The notes under the pieces are model-generated. The model had not been told where the DNA came from, ran no database searches, and saw nothing but the letters and a program-made list of their open reading frames with translations. Below are positions 1-9,350 of a DNA stretch of 64,000 nt, one piece after another (position 1 is the stretch's first letter; the number at the start of each line of letters is the position of its first letter). Made by a program: the position numbers and the translations under genes. Source of the stretch: a virus; the IMG/VR virus record IMGVR_UViG_3300023174_000079, positions 54,974 through 118,973 of that record. The stretch is one strand, 5' to 3'.

Positions 1-86
1 TTTGACAATGCATTCTCATCAAGCATCGTTGCTTCGCTATTCATTGAATCAAGTTTCTTAAAAATATTATCAATCTCTTTACTCAT
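1..86 (-). CDS. Partial hypothetical protein, N-terminus only
   Basis: An ATG at position 86 on the minus strand opens a frame that runs off the left edge. The visible residues begin MSKEIDNIFKKLDSMNSEA and are charged and helical. A well-formed early-type promoter (TTGATT, 16 nt, TATAAT) lies just upstream and supports this start. Too little is present to assign a function. Confidence 0.6.
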   Translation of the reverse strand, partial: MSKEIDNIFKKLDSMNSEATMLDENALS

Positions 87-95
87 ATAGTACCT

Positions 96-123
96 ATTAT
101 ACTGTCATATTATTTGTAATCAA
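96..123 (-). promoter_or_regulatory. Early-type promoter TTGATT-16-TATAAT
   Basis: The -35 TTGATT (118-123) and -10 TATAAT (96-101) are separated by 16 nt. The -10 ends 9 nt before the start codon of the left-edge gene, leaving almost no leader. Confidence 0.75.
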
Positions 124-139
124 GAGCATAAAATAAAAA

Positions 140-165
140 AAACGCCCGACCTAAGCCGGGCGTTT
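140..165 (-). terminator. Rho-independent terminator
   Basis: A 9-bp perfect stem (AAACGCCCG / CGGGCGTTT) with an 8-nt loop is followed on the minus strand by a T-rich run. It sits 30 nt past the stop of the 196-555 gene and ends that unit. Confidence 0.85.
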
Positions 166-195
166 AATCTGGTTTCTTTGAGAGCAGATTACGGT

Positions 196-555
196 TTACT
201 CATCAAAAAGCTTTACAACTGCAGGCTCGGTAGTCGGTGTAGCTGCAGGAGCTGTAAAGAGCTTGCTATACTGATCAACAAGACGAGGATCATTGTCAAC
301 ATCGACGCCGACAACAACGTTAGCATAGTGATACTTCCAAGTCGTGCCATTCTCCTTTGACTTATCACCGACGAATTCGCGGAAATAAAGAGGAATAGTC
401 TGAACGTTAAGCTGACCCTGTTGAGTTGGCTGGACGTGAATAATAGCGGGGTTCTTTACAAGAAAGGACGCACCGTTGTCTACATCACCAACAGCCTCGC
501 CAATAATAGTGCGGCCGATGTGATCAATGAAGGTAAGAAGTTTTGTTTCGCTCAT
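196..555 (-). CDS. Conserved small phage protein, possibly Sm-like
   Basis: This 119-residue protein begins MSETKLLTFIDHIGRTIIGE. It has a beta-rich core with a short acidic Gly turn, then FLVKNPAIIHVQP. That order (a G-E strand, a short turn, then KNP..I...P) resembles small Sm/SH3-like proteins of marine T4-like phages, but this is pattern memory only. The C-terminal tail is Pro/Thr/Ala-rich and ends in acidic residues. It is a monocistronic unit with its own early promoter (565-592) and terminator (140-165). The function is unknown. Confidence 0.7.
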   Translation of the reverse strand: MSETKLLTFIDHIGRTIIGEAVGDVDNGASFLVKNPAIIHVQPTQQGQLNVQTIPLYFREFVGDKSKENGTTWKYHYANVVVGVDVDNDPRLVDQYSKLFTAPAATPTTEPAVVKLFDE

Positions 556-564
556 ATCTCTTAT

Positions 565-592
565 ATATTAAGCTATCGATTATTAAAATCAA
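565..592 (-). promoter_or_regulatory. Early-type promoter TTGATT-16-TAATAT
   Basis: TTGATT (587-592) and TAATAT (565-570) are 16 nt apart on the minus strand. The -10 ends 9 nt before the ATG at 555. The -35 touches the stop of the polymerase gene. Confidence 0.7.
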
Positions 593-3181
593 CTAATTCA
601 TGCCAAGAAGATCGAAAAGATCAATTTGTACGTCATTACCGGGCTTCTTTACTGTCCAGTTAACTGCTTCATAAAAACGCTCAATAACTGAATAGATAAT
701 CTTTTCAAACATCTTCTCATAGTCGATCTCAAACACTGATTGAAACTCCTTTGGATAGTAATATTTGTATCCTACAACAGATAGACCGAAACTATTTGGC
801 TTCTTAACCTCAAAGAAGCGTACCTTATCACCTGACGCCATCTTCTCGTATTTTCTTTCAATACCAAATCTATCAAGAAGAATATTATGGTAGTACGCAG
901 CTTTAACATGCTTAGGCATTCCTTTTACTGTCTCAAAGCCGCTGCATCGGTTAGCGTATTTTTCATATCCTTTTACACCCATCACAAATGCAATGTCCTC
1001 GAGAGGTAAACTCTTAAAGATTTCATACGTCTCGTTAAATATTTTATTTGTCATTGTGTAGTCTTTGGTAAGAAGCATTGTTTCAATAATCTTCTTTACA
1101 TAAGGTTTGATAGGAGCAGGCATTGTAGTACGTACTACTTCAACGCCTGTATACTTAAACTTTTTACCTGGTATACCTTCAACGTCGAGAGTATGTAGAA
1201 CATAGCGCTTCTTAGCTAAGAATAAACCTACATCTGCAATCGCTTCACGTTTGAACACTAGACGGCAGTCCTTTGATCCTAAAGAACTCTTTCCCCATAC
1301 AATAATCTCCTTATTTAAATGATCTTCAATTTCTTCGACTGCCTTATAGTACTCAGGTGCAACATTACCGTCTTTATCAAAGACGGGTATTTTTTTCGCT
1401 TTAACTAAATGCTTAATAGAAATGTAGCTAGAGTCGGTATCGTTATAGATAATAGGAGAATTCTCTTGCAATTCTTCATCGGATAACCCGGTATTCGTTT
1501 TAATATAATCCGTTAAGATACGATTAGATTCCTTAATAACTGCTTGACCTGTAAGCGTGATTGAATTTGCTAAATCGTCATCTCCAAGTGGACTGTGTTT
1601 GTTACCGAAGTATCCATATACAGTGTTCATCAAGATCTTTATTGTATGTTGACGAATATTAAGCCGATCTACTTCAACTTGAAGATCTTTATATTCCTGT
1701 GTATCATCCTTAAGAGTAACAAGCTTCTTTTTAGCTTTTGTAAGCTGCTTCTTTACTTCAACACGCTTACTGTAATAGTAATCAATTGTATCAGGAATGA
1801 TGCCTTTCTCTTTTTGTGTAAACAAGATCTTAGCTCTTGAGATAGCTATCTCTTCCTGCTTAACAAACGAAGCAAACTTATCATGATTGAGCGTAAAAGT
1901 CTGCCCATTAACATGCTTGATTGTTATATCTTTTTCTGTACTGTTAACAATCTTCCCGACTTTTGTCTCGGGTGAAAGATTTAACGTGATCATCGTGTTT
2001 GGATACAGGCTATTTGCGTCAAGAGATACTATATGCTCTTGGAATCCTTTCTGAGGATCGGCAACATAAGCGCCTTCGTTCTTTGGACCTTCTTTAACAT
2101 CTTTAACAAACGTAGGGATACGCTTATCTTTTAACCGAGCTCGTATGGAGCAAAGCCCGGTAATGACTGACAGTGATCCTAGAGCACCTTCAAACGTCGT
2201 AAGACCAGCGTACGCGATCATTCTCAATAATTGAATGTACTGAAGTTTTTGTTCCAGTCTTACAAGCAGATTAACGTCTTGAATATTGTAATCAACGAAT
2301 GTATCCCAATCACCATCTGCTAGTTCTGTAAGATTTTGATCACCGTAATCAATCTTTCTCTCCTGTAATTCAATTTCACCGATTGCATCTAGCTTATAGG
2401 ACTCGCGTAATGTCTGACAAAAGCGCTTATAGATATCGAGATAATCTACACAAGAAAGCCCTTCAATGTGCCATTTGACTTGCTCTCTACCATACTTTCC
2501 CATAAACGTTCTTGAACGTAATGAACCTGCAGGAGAAAGTCTTTGCATAGCCTCTTCGCCAAGAACCTTTCTTACCCTATTAATAACATACGGTACGTCA
2601 AAGAACTCTGAGTTCCATCCTGAAAGAATATCTGGATAATCTTTGCTAAAGAAATCTACAAACTTACGTAGTAATTCCTCTTCAGTCTTACATGCTATAT
2701 AAACAACATCAGATGATTTAGCTGTATAAGGCTTAAGTCCCCAAGAATAAAATTTCTTCGTAATTGTATCATAAATGGTAATAATATTAATTGTATCGTT
2801 CGGATCTTGGGGATCAGGAAATGCATCTGGTGAATAGGTCTCGATATCGATAAAATGTACCTTCAATTGATGCTTTGTAAAATCGGGCTTTTCATTCTCT
2901 TGCCAGTATGCATCGATTAAGAACTGTTGATAGACGTTAAAGTTTTCAAAGACTCTTGTTACTTTATTATCCTTAAGATACCGCGAACGATCGTATTGAT
3001 TCCTAAATCTCTTCTTCTTTAACTTAGTATTGAAGATGCTCATAGCATCAGGAGCATTATTTGTCTCAAGATAAATGTATGGCTCGTACGTAGAGGGTAT
3101 TGTTATTCGTTTACCGTTTTCATCCCAAGTATGAAGGTAAATTGTCTGTTCTTGCGGAGAGTATGAAACGTTCCTATACAC
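593..3181 (-). CDS. 43: DNA polymerase, family B (T4 gp43-like)
   Basis: This is the replicative polymerase with 3'-5' proofreading, at 862 residues close to T4 gp43 (about 900). Exonuclease motifs are Exo I DIE (about 112-114), Exo II GWNSEFFD (188-195) and Exo III YNIQD (298-302). Polymerase motif A is DANSLYP (388-394), motif B KILMNTVYG (515-523) and motif C DTDS (581-584). The C-terminus ends QIDLFDLLGMN, which looks like a sliding-clamp-binding peptide. The start is GTG at 3181, placed exactly 6 nt after a TATACT -10 box. The gene has its own promoter rather than depending on the recombination operon upstream. All catalytic acidic residues are present. Confidence 0.97.
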   Translation of the reverse strand: MYRNVSYSPQEQTIYLHTWDENGKRITIPSTYEPYIYLETNNAPDAMSIFNTKLKKKRFRNQYDRSRYLKDNKVTRVFENFNVYQQFLIDAYWQENEKPDFTKHQLKVHFIDIETYSPDAFPDPQDPNDTINIITIYDTITKKFYSWGLKPYTAKSSDVVYIACKTEEELLRKFVDFFSKDYPDILSGWNSEFFDVPYVINRVRKVLGEEAMQRLSPAGSLRSRTFMGKYGREQVKWHIEGLSCVDYLDIYKRFCQTLRESYKLDAIGEIELQERKIDYGDQNLTELADGDWDTFVDYNIQDVNLLVRLEQKLQYIQLLRMIAYAGLTTFEGALGSLSVITGLCSIRARLKDKRIPTFVKDVKEGPKNEGAYVADPQKGFQEHIVSLDANSLYPNTMITLNLSPETKVGKIVNSTEKDITIKHVNGQTFTLNHDKFASFVKQEEIAISRAKILFTQKEKGIIPDTIDYYYSKRVEVKKQLTKAKKKLVTLKDDTQEYKDLQVEVDRLNIRQHTIKILMNTVYGYFGNKHSPLGDDDLANSITLTGQAVIKESNRILTDYIKTNTGLSDEELQENSPIIYNDTDSSYISIKHLVKAKKIPVFDKDGNVAPEYYKAVEEIEDHLNKEIIVWGKSSLGSKDCRLVFKREAIADVGLFLAKKRYVLHTLDVEGIPGKKFKYTGVEVVRTTMPAPIKPYVKKIIETMLLTKDYTMTNKIFNETYEIFKSLPLEDIAFVMGVKGYEKYANRCSGFETVKGMPKHVKAAYYHNILLDRFGIERKYEKMASGDKVRFFEVKKPNSFGLSVVGYKYYYPKEFQSVFEIDYEKMFEKIIYSVIERFYEAVNWTVKKPGNDVQIDLFDLLGMN

Positions 3182-3187
3182 ACCAAT

Positions 3188-3216
3188 AGTATACTACCAC
3201 TAATTATTGCAATCAA
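3188..3216 (-). promoter_or_regulatory. Early-type promoter TTGATT-17-TATACT
   Basis: TTGATT (3211-3216) and TATACT (3188-3193) are 17 nt apart and drive the DNA polymerase gene. Six nucleotides separate the -10 from the GTG, so transcription should begin at the start codon. The -35 lies in the 3' end of the glycosyltransferase gene. Confidence 0.75.
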
Positions 3217-4451
3217 GCCTTAATACCATTAATAGCATTAAGCAACTTTCTATCTTTATGACCGAAGGGAAGTGTATGAAGCTCAACATATTTGTTGATA
3301 TTGTCCTCGTTCTCTAACCAACGATCTTCAGCCATCTTACGCATTTTAGCAGATATGTTCATATATCTACCTTTCTTAGAGAGAACATCATCCACGATAT
3401 CAATCATCTCCTCACCGGTGTCAAACTTATACGGCGCGTTTTCGTACGTAACAAGATTCTGACAGGCAATTGGCAAACCGTAGCAGCATGCTTCGACGAG
3501 CTTAAGATCAGATTTTGCTTTGTTAAACGTATTATCCTGAAGAGGAGCGACCATCATCTGGACATTCAAGCTAGCAATCTTTTCTGGATATCTATAGAGG
3601 GTCTCCCATGGGTGGTATTCAAACTCTTTGCTCTGAATAAGATCATGAAGTGGTAGTGGGTATGCACCGAGGAATACCCACTGATATTTGTCCTTTGTTG
3701 CGCGAATTACCTGATTAACATGCGCAAAGTCATCATTTTGTCCAACACGATTATCAACATCAAAATGAGCTCCAGAGCCGGCGTAAAGAATTCGAGGCTT
3801 CTTTTGATAGCGATCGTAATTATCTGAAATTTTCTTTTCGTTATAGAAGTTTCCCATCCAGAATTTTGGCGGGTAATTAGGAATAACAGTAACGTTCTTG
3901 TTAGCAGTTTTACCCATATAGTACTCTTTCATGAAATCACAGGTTACTGTAATCTCATCGCACAGCTCCATAATCTCTTGTGCTGTTTTGCGAATTTCAG
4001 GATTAACAAAAGCTGGCTTGAACTTATTGTACTCGGGAATATCTTCACTAAACACGAGATCATCAATCTCGTAAATAATTCTAAAACCTAATTGCTTACT
4101 AAGCTCTTTAAGAAATTTAACAAATTGAAGCTGATGCGGCGTGGCTTGACGTTGAATGCGTACGCATTCTGTTCCTCGAAAATAATTCGGATCAAAACAC
4201 ATCATCGTACTACCGTGTACAACCATCTTTTGATGAGCGTTTAAGATATGTTCAGGCCAAATCAATCGCCAAAATCCACAACCGCTATAATCTGCATAGT
4301 AATTCATTACTCGTTTTAACGAGAGTTCAGGAGGTTGTGGTAGGGCCTCGGGTACAGATTGTTGTATAGGCTGCATCCCGAATGGCGCCACAAAGGGAGA
4401 AGTGAAAGGTGAGGCAAAGGGCGATGCAAACGGGCTCGGTGTCATGTTCAT
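3213..4451 (-). CDS. Glycosyltransferase, GT-B fold (GT4-like)
   Basis: This 412-residue protein resembles GT-B retaining glycosyltransferases. It shows YEIDDLVF, an ITVTCDFMKEYY helix and VIPNYPP in the middle, then ILYAGSGAHFDVDN opening the second Rossmann domain, and finally KSDLKLVEACCYGLPIAC, the donor-binding E-x7-E-like region. The N-terminus carries a repeat of PFASPFASPFTSPFVAPF type (residues about 6-23) followed by a Pro/Gln-rich linker, unusual for a soluble GT. It closes the uvsW-55-47-46 operon, 4 nt after the gp46 stop. Targets might be phage DNA bases or virion protein. The acceptor is unknown. Confidence 0.8.
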   Translation of the reverse strand: MNMTPSPFASPFASPFTSPFVAPFGMQPIQQSVPEALPQPPELSLKRVMNYYADYSGCGFWRLIWPEHILNAHQKMVVHGSTMMCFDPNYFRGTECVRIQRQATPHQLQFVKFLKELSKQLGFRIIYEIDDLVFSEDIPEYNKFKPAFVNPEIRKTAQEIMELCDEITVTCDFMKEYYMGKTANKNVTVIPNYPPKFWMGNFYNEKKISDNYDRYQKKPRILYAGSGAHFDVDNRVGQNDDFAHVNQVIRATKDKYQWVFLGAYPLPLHDLIQSKEFEYHPWETLYRYPEKIASLNVQMMVAPLQDNTFNKAKSDLKLVEACCYGLPIACQNLVTYENAPYKFDTGEEMIDIVDDVLSKKGRYMNISAKMRKMAEDRWLENEDNINKYVELHTLPFGHKDRKLLNAINGIKA

Positions 4452-4455
4452 ATAA

Positions 4456-6267
4456 TTATATGGCAGTGTCTACGTAATCAACGCGTTTTGTAATACCATT
4501 ACTCTTTTCCAGGAAAATAACATCACCGGTAGCTGCTTTCACGCTTTCTTTACGGTGACTGATAACCATGATGCTTTCGTTATATTTTTCAACACGCTCC
4601 TTCAGTACATTAATAACAAGTTCGATACCACGAGCATCTAAACTCGAATCAAATAGTTCGTCGTAAATACTAAAGTTAAAACATACATCACCCTGTAATC
4701 TACGCATATCCATGAATGTAAAGAGACAAGCAAGGTCCATATTCTTTCTCTCAGCTCCGCTAAAATTAAAATACGAACGCTGTGCTCCTTTAATATCAAC
4801 GATTTCCTCTTCAAAATATTCATTAAACGTACAAATACAGTTGGCGTCCATTTTCTGAAGATAGTAAGCAAGTTTGCTATTAAACAATTGAAGTATTTTC
4901 TTAACAATATATGACTTTACACCTTCCTCTGAGACAACAAATTTTACAACATCTAATACGTTTGTTGTTTCTTTAATTGTTTCAAGACCAGTTGTCAATC
5001 TTGTAAGCTCTTGCTGCTTTTCATCGATTAATGTATCAAACTGCGTTGACGCTTGCTCGAGATCTTTTAAATCCTGATCAAGCATTGTTTGCCATTCATT
5101 TAATTGAATTAAACGTGCTTGTCGATTTTGTTGATCTTTTATTTCGAGATTATATGCATGAATACTATTTTCTAATGTACTGATCTTAGTGTTGACATCA
5201 TTACGCTTTAAAACAAGTGTCGACTCAATATCAGTCTGGTCATTAATAATTTGTTTATGATCTTCAATGTCGTTAGTAAGCTTCTGCTTTTCCTTCTTAA
5301 TATGGTCCTTATCAGTTTCTTTGATCGAGCGTAAACATGTGGGGCATTTATCTTTATCTGTACCTACGGCATTTATTTGTTTTTGAATTTGTGTTATCAA
5401 TGTTTGACTCTCACTTCTTGTGTGTCTACAAGCTTGTATCTTATCATCGACTTTAGTATTAGCATCTTTGAGCTTGGTGATAGCAGCATTAATATTATCA
5501 ATACTTTTTTCTTTAAAAGAATTTATTATTTCTGTCACTTCAACAATTTCTTTAGCATTATTAATCTTTCGTTGTGTGTACTTTTCATGCTTTTGCTTTC
5601 GTTCATCAAGAGTATTGTCTCGCTGACGAATATAGCTTCTAAGAACCTTATCTACTTCCTCATACCTAGTACCTTCAATATCAAGAGATTTTTTATTTTC
5701 TGTTACATCGGCTTTTAACAAGGTCGACATATTACTGAATACACCGAGATTAAAAATATCTTCAATAAATTTTCTCTTTTCTTGTTTCTTTTTCGCCATA
5801 AACGGAGTAGTGTTGTTTATGGTCATAATCACACAATTCTGAAATATTTCAGGCGTGCAATTAAACTTCTTCATAATGAAGTTATTTGTATTTGAAATAC
5901 TATCTCTTGTTTTATCCTCATCGTTAATATAGATAAAGCATTTTGAGGGCTCTAATGTACGTACAATTTTAATATTTTCAATGGTATCAAATTGATTAAT
6001 TGTTGCTTCTAATATAACTTCGCAGTTTTTCTTGTTGATGCTATTAACAATAAATTCTTTTTTAAGATCTCTAAGTGTTTCACCAAATACAGCAAAGTTG
6101 ATAGCATCAGCTATTGTCGATTTACCGACACCATTTTGTCGATCCTCCTTGTCTTTATTGATACCTGTAATAATATGGAGACCACGTTTAAAGTCTACAG
6201 TAACAGGGGCATTACCGACGGAGAGAAAATTCTTTATCGTTATATTTTTGAAATTAATTTGTTTCAT
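4456..6267 (-). CDS. 46: Recombination endonuclease large subunit gp46 (SbcC/Rad50-like)
   Basis: This SMC-like ATPase works with gp47 to resect DNA ends for recombination-dependent replication. Walker A is GVGKST (about 46-51). A long coiled coil is split by a CPTC zinc hook (308-311). The signature motif is SGAERKNMDLA, and the Walker B/D-loop region is FSIYDELFDSSLD, with a His switch near VISHRKES. At 603 residues it is slightly longer than T4 gp46. Its start overlaps the gp47 stop by 4 nt, giving coupled translation of the two subunits. Confidence 0.96.
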   Translation of the reverse strand: MKQINFKNITIKNFLSVGNAPVTVDFKRGLHIITGINKDKEDRQNGVGKSTIADAINFAVFGETLRDLKKEFIVNSINKKNCEVILEATINQFDTIENIKIVRTLEPSKCFIYINDEDKTRDSISNTNNFIMKKFNCTPEIFQNCVIMTINNTTPFMAKKKQEKRKFIEDIFNLGVFSNMSTLLKADVTENKKSLDIEGTRYEEVDKVLRSYIRQRDNTLDERKQKHEKYTQRKINNAKEIVEVTEIINSFKEKSIDNINAAITKLKDANTKVDDKIQACRHTRSESQTLITQIQKQINAVGTDKDKCPTCLRSIKETDKDHIKKEKQKLTNDIEDHKQIINDQTDIESTLVLKRNDVNTKISTLENSIHAYNLEIKDQQNRQARLIQLNEWQTMLDQDLKDLEQASTQFDTLIDEKQQELTRLTTGLETIKETTNVLDVVKFVVSEEGVKSYIVKKILQLFNSKLAYYLQKMDANCICTFNEYFEEEIVDIKGAQRSYFNFSGAERKNMDLACLFTFMDMRRLQGDVCFNFSIYDELFDSSLDARGIELVINVLKERVEKYNESIMVISHRKESVKAATGDVIFLEKSNGITKRVDYVDTAI

Positions 6268-7322
6268 ATTTCGCTTGCGCGTTTATATAAATCAGCACAA
6301 TACTTGATTATATTCTCTTTGTTGTCAATATCTAGCACGTTAATAAATTCCTCAATAGTTGCCTGCATATTCACCCCAGTTGATTCATAACCCTTATCGT
6401 CAATATTGTAATTATTTTCCGTATAGGTATAATCTGTAGTAAATGCTAATGGCTTATAGACAGAAAACTTTTGAATTAAAGCGTCAATAGCATCACTATT
6501 TGCTTTCTTATCGACAACAAATTTAACAAAATTACCGTTAACCATTTCATTAATATCTGCGCCAGTCAGCGACTTAGCGTTCGTCAATTCAGTAAGTGAT
6601 ATCTTTCTGTGCTTTGGTGATATATTATTTTCAAAGAAATTATAATTTAGTGTTTCAAGGTCGAGAGTATAATACCCTTTAATACCACCTAGGTCGCCAA
6701 AATCCATCTCAAACGGATTACCGACATATACGATTGTACCGTCATTATATACTCTTTCGTCTCTAAGATGGAAGTGACCTGACATCACAAGCTTTGCTTT
6801 AGTAAGCAGATCACGAGTCTTAGTACCGTGATCACATGTCTTAAAGCTGTTCATTTTAAAGCTCTCAATTTCTAAATGCCCAAAAATAGCATCAGATTTT
6901 GGTAAATCTGAAATATCGCCTCCCCAGGGAATAAATGTAAACGTCTTGCCAAAGAGAGTACTCGTTGTTGTTTCACTAATAACAGTTAAATTTTTTCTAC
7001 CACTAAGAATGGATAATGAATTAACGTCGGAACGATCCTTATAATAGGCGTCGTGGTTACCGACGATCATAACTACATTAAACTCACTTAGCTTATCTAA
7101 AACTAGACTTGCAACATGTAATGTAGAAACGGATATGTCACTTCTATGATGATAGAAGTCACCAAGAAATAAGACATCTCTAATATCTTGCTTTTTAAGC
7201 TCCGATACAAACCAATCACACCATTCTAGAGCAACTTGATGCCATGTAGTAGAATCAAGATGTACTCCTAAATGTAGATCGGAAAATATAGCTACTTTTG
7301 ATTTGTTTAAAAATAAATCCAC
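6264..7322 (-). CDS. 47: Recombination endonuclease subunit gp47 (Mre11/SbcD-like)
   Basis: This metallophosphoesterase nuclease partners gp46. The metal-binding motifs are in order: FSDLHLG near the N-terminus, LGDFYHHR, VGNHDAYY and SGHFHLRDE, supplying the Asp, His and Asn ligands of the Mre11 family. At 352 residues it matches T4 gp47 (about 340). It lies in the minus-strand operon uvsY-uvsW-55-47-46, 2 nt downstream of gp55. Confidence 0.96.
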   Translation of the reverse strand: MDLFLNKSKVAIFSDLHLGVHLDSTTWHQVALEWCDWFVSELKKQDIRDVLFLGDFYHHRSDISVSTLHVASLVLDKLSEFNVVMIVGNHDAYYKDRSDVNSLSILSGRKNLTVISETTTSTLFGKTFTFIPWGGDISDLPKSDAIFGHLEIESFKMNSFKTCDHGTKTRDLLTKAKLVMSGHFHLRDERVYNDGTIVYVGNPFEMDFGDLGGIKGYYTLDLETLNYNFFENNISPKHRKISLTELTNAKSLTGADINEMVNGNFVKFVVDKKANSDAIDALIQKFSVYKPLAFTTDYTYTENNYNIDDKGYESTGVNMQATIEEFINVLDIDNKENIIKYCADLYKRASEI

Positions 7323-7324
7323 AA

Positions 7325-7936
7325 TTATTCGTCAGCGTCATCACCTGTGGGCTCAATATAAATATGAGCACCGTTATTTTCTTCAGGGTTAAGCATTAAT
7401 TCTGTATAGACTTTTTCTCTATACTCGTTAATGGCTTCATGATGCTTCTTTTCTTTTTTAATTCTATTAATAAAAGCGTGAAATGCAATAGTAGTGAAAT
7501 ATGAAAACGGACTAAATCCACAATCGATCTTAAACTTCTTATTCTTTAATGCTGAAAACATCTTAACAACAGCATCGCCGACCATATCTTCCTTATACGA
7601 ATAATTTAAAAAATTAGGGGCATAAGAAAGACCGTTGGCTATTTTATTAATACTTTCACACAGCTTATCAGTCATTGTGTCTGTTTTATAGTAGTTTCTT
7701 ATTTCGTCTTCGAATTCTCGGCTATTGACGTAATGAACCTTATCCTTTGGCTTGATCTTTTTAGGTGTTTCAACTTCATCAGCAATAGGCAGCGTCTGAA
7801 TAATCTCTTGTGGAAGAACCTCTACGATATCTTCCTCCTCGGATGTGAGATTAAGATCTAAGATAATAGGATCAGCTTTAGCCTTCTTACTTTTCTTCGA
7901 TTTCTTTGATTGCAAATGGGATGTGTTCTTTTTCAT
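7325..7936 (-). CDS. 55: Late-transcription sigma factor gp55
   Basis: This sigma-like protein directs host RNA polymerase to late promoters. The diagnostic core is an NYSYKEDMVGDAVVKMF region-2-like helix followed by FSPFSYFTTIAFHAFINRI. The N-terminal 25 residues are very Lys/Ser-rich and are followed by an acidic stretch, making it somewhat longer (203 residues) than T4 gp55 (about 185). Its first 50 nt overlap the end of uvsW in another frame. The late boxes found throughout this window (TATAAATA type) are the sites it would be expected to recognise. No gp33 was recognised here. Confidence 0.93.
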   Translation of the reverse strand: MKKNTSHLQSKKSKKSKKAKADPIILDLNLTSEEEDIVEVLPQEIIQTLPIADEVETPKKIKPKDKVHYVNSREFEDEIRNYYKTDTMTDKLCESINKIANGLSYAPNFLNYSYKEDMVGDAVVKMFSALKNKKFKIDCGFSPFSYFTTIAFHAFINRIKKEKKHHEAINEYREKVYTELMLNPEENNGAHIYIEPTGDDADE

Positions 7937-9350
7937 AAAGTGCTTGTCGTTTTAATGCATGTGCAGCGCTATAGCGGAGATCATCAGTAATATCAAATAT
8001 TATAAGCTTAGTTTTATCTTTATGCAACCTAAGACCTCTACCAATCGATTGAACAATTTTTATCTTGGCCTTACCACCGCATGCAAAGATTATATAATGT
8101 AAATTTTTAATATTGATTCCGGTTGAGAAGATTTTTGATATAGCTACTACCACGACATTGCTATTAGTCTCCATGAGCTGTCTGACTCTATCACGCTCCT
8201 CTACTTCAACTTCTCCGCGAATAAAAAAGCATTGTTTCTCAGGCATCATACGCTGAACGATATCGAATAATAGTTCGCCGTGTTGGATATAATCAACCAT
8301 TATAAGAGAATTTTGATTCAGACCCTTAGTAAGCTTTGCAATGAGTTCGTTTCGAAAGGTGGAGGTCGTGAGGTATTCTAGTTCTTCTCTATATGCATTT
8401 CCGCCATCAGTTTTTTTTGGTACGTTCTTATGTAAAAGTTTAATAACCTGAATTGATGCATTACTTACATAGTTATCTTGTCTTAGATCGTAGCTATTTT
8501 TTTCATAGATAACCGGGCCAATCTTACCGATAATATTCCATTGATCTAAGCTCTCCTCAGGCATTGTACCTGTAAATCCAAACCTATAAGGTGTTTTAAT
8601 TTTCTTAAGAATATCGTTTACTTTATTACCTTTACGAATTTTATGTACTTCATCGACAATTAACAGGTCGATGTCCTCCAGCCAATCTAAATTACTATTT
8701 TTGCTTTGTAAGATACCAAGATTTGATACAATTACGTTAGATGATAGATCTAAATCATCGTCACCTGTCCATTTTGAAACTTTAAATGGTACACCGTAAT
8801 CAATAAAATCTTGATAGGTCTGCGATGCAAGACCACGATCTGGTACAATAAAGAGACATTTAAAGTCTTGTTTATTGTATGGTGACATATAGAGTCGATA
8901 GACTTTGGAAATTAGTGAAGCTGACGTTAGTGTTTTGCCACCTGCAGTAGCAAGAATAATAGTACCCCTTCCATTAAAAAGACATTCCTTTACGATATCT
9001 TCTTGATAGTCTCTAAGGCTTAATTTAAGTGGGTATATTTCATTTTTAAAATCTAACTGTTGATGCCAACCGTGTCTTGCTGGTACAACCTGATCAAAAA
9101 CATCTTTATTATATTCAATTTCACCTACGTATTGCTGACTGGTGAGAAACTTTTTAATCTCAACAAAAAGACATGGCTCAAATCTACCGGTTGGTGTTAT
9201 CGCGTAGGTTCGCGAAGGCATAAACCTACCTCGTCTACGCATAAAATGTGCTGCTTCATTTTTTACAGAGAAATGCTCACGTATTTCATCAAACATATCA
9301 CCTGATAATACACCGAGTCTTTTTTTCTTATCGTAATCAAATTTTATCAT
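7887..9350 (-). CDS. uvsW: UvsW-like ATP-dependent helicase
   Basis: This superfamily 2 helicase/annealase acts at D-loops, R-loops and stalled forks. It has motif I TAGGKT, motif II DEVH, motif III FTGTMP, and motif VI QSIGRGLRLH. At 487 residues it is close to T4 UvsW. It starts with an ATGA overlap on the uvsY-like stop and ends inside gp55, so the three are translationally linked. The N-terminal domain before motif I is typical of UvsW rather than RecQ. Confidence 0.94.
   Translation of the reverse strand: MIKFDYDKKKRLGVLSGDMFDEIREHFSVKNEAAHFMRRRGRFMPSRTYAITPTGRFEPCLFVEIKKFLTSQQYVGEIEYNKDVFDQVVPARHGWHQQLDFKNEIYPLKLSLRDYQEDIVKECLFNGRGTIILATAGGKTLTSASLISKVYRLYMSPYNKQDFKCLFIVPDRGLASQTYQDFIDYGVPFKVSKWTGDDDLDLSSNVIVSNLGILQSKNSNLDWLEDIDLLIVDEVHKIRKGNKVNDILKKIKTPYRFGFTGTMPEESLDQWNIIGKIGPVIYEKNSYDLRQDNYVSNASIQVIKLLHKNVPKKTDGGNAYREELEYLTTSTFRNELIAKLTKGLNQNSLIMVDYIQHGELLFDIVQRMMPEKQCFFIRGEVEVEERDRVRQLMETNSNVVVVAISKIFSTGINIKNLHYIIFACGGKAKIKIVQSIGRGLRLHKDKTKLIIFDITDDLRYSAAHALKRQALYEKEHIPFAIKEIEEK

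Noticed and set aside
5377-5718. Plus-strand frame of over 100 codons within gp46
   Set aside because: It lies opposite the strongly supported gp46 gene, is hydrophobic by codon reflection and has no plausible start signal.
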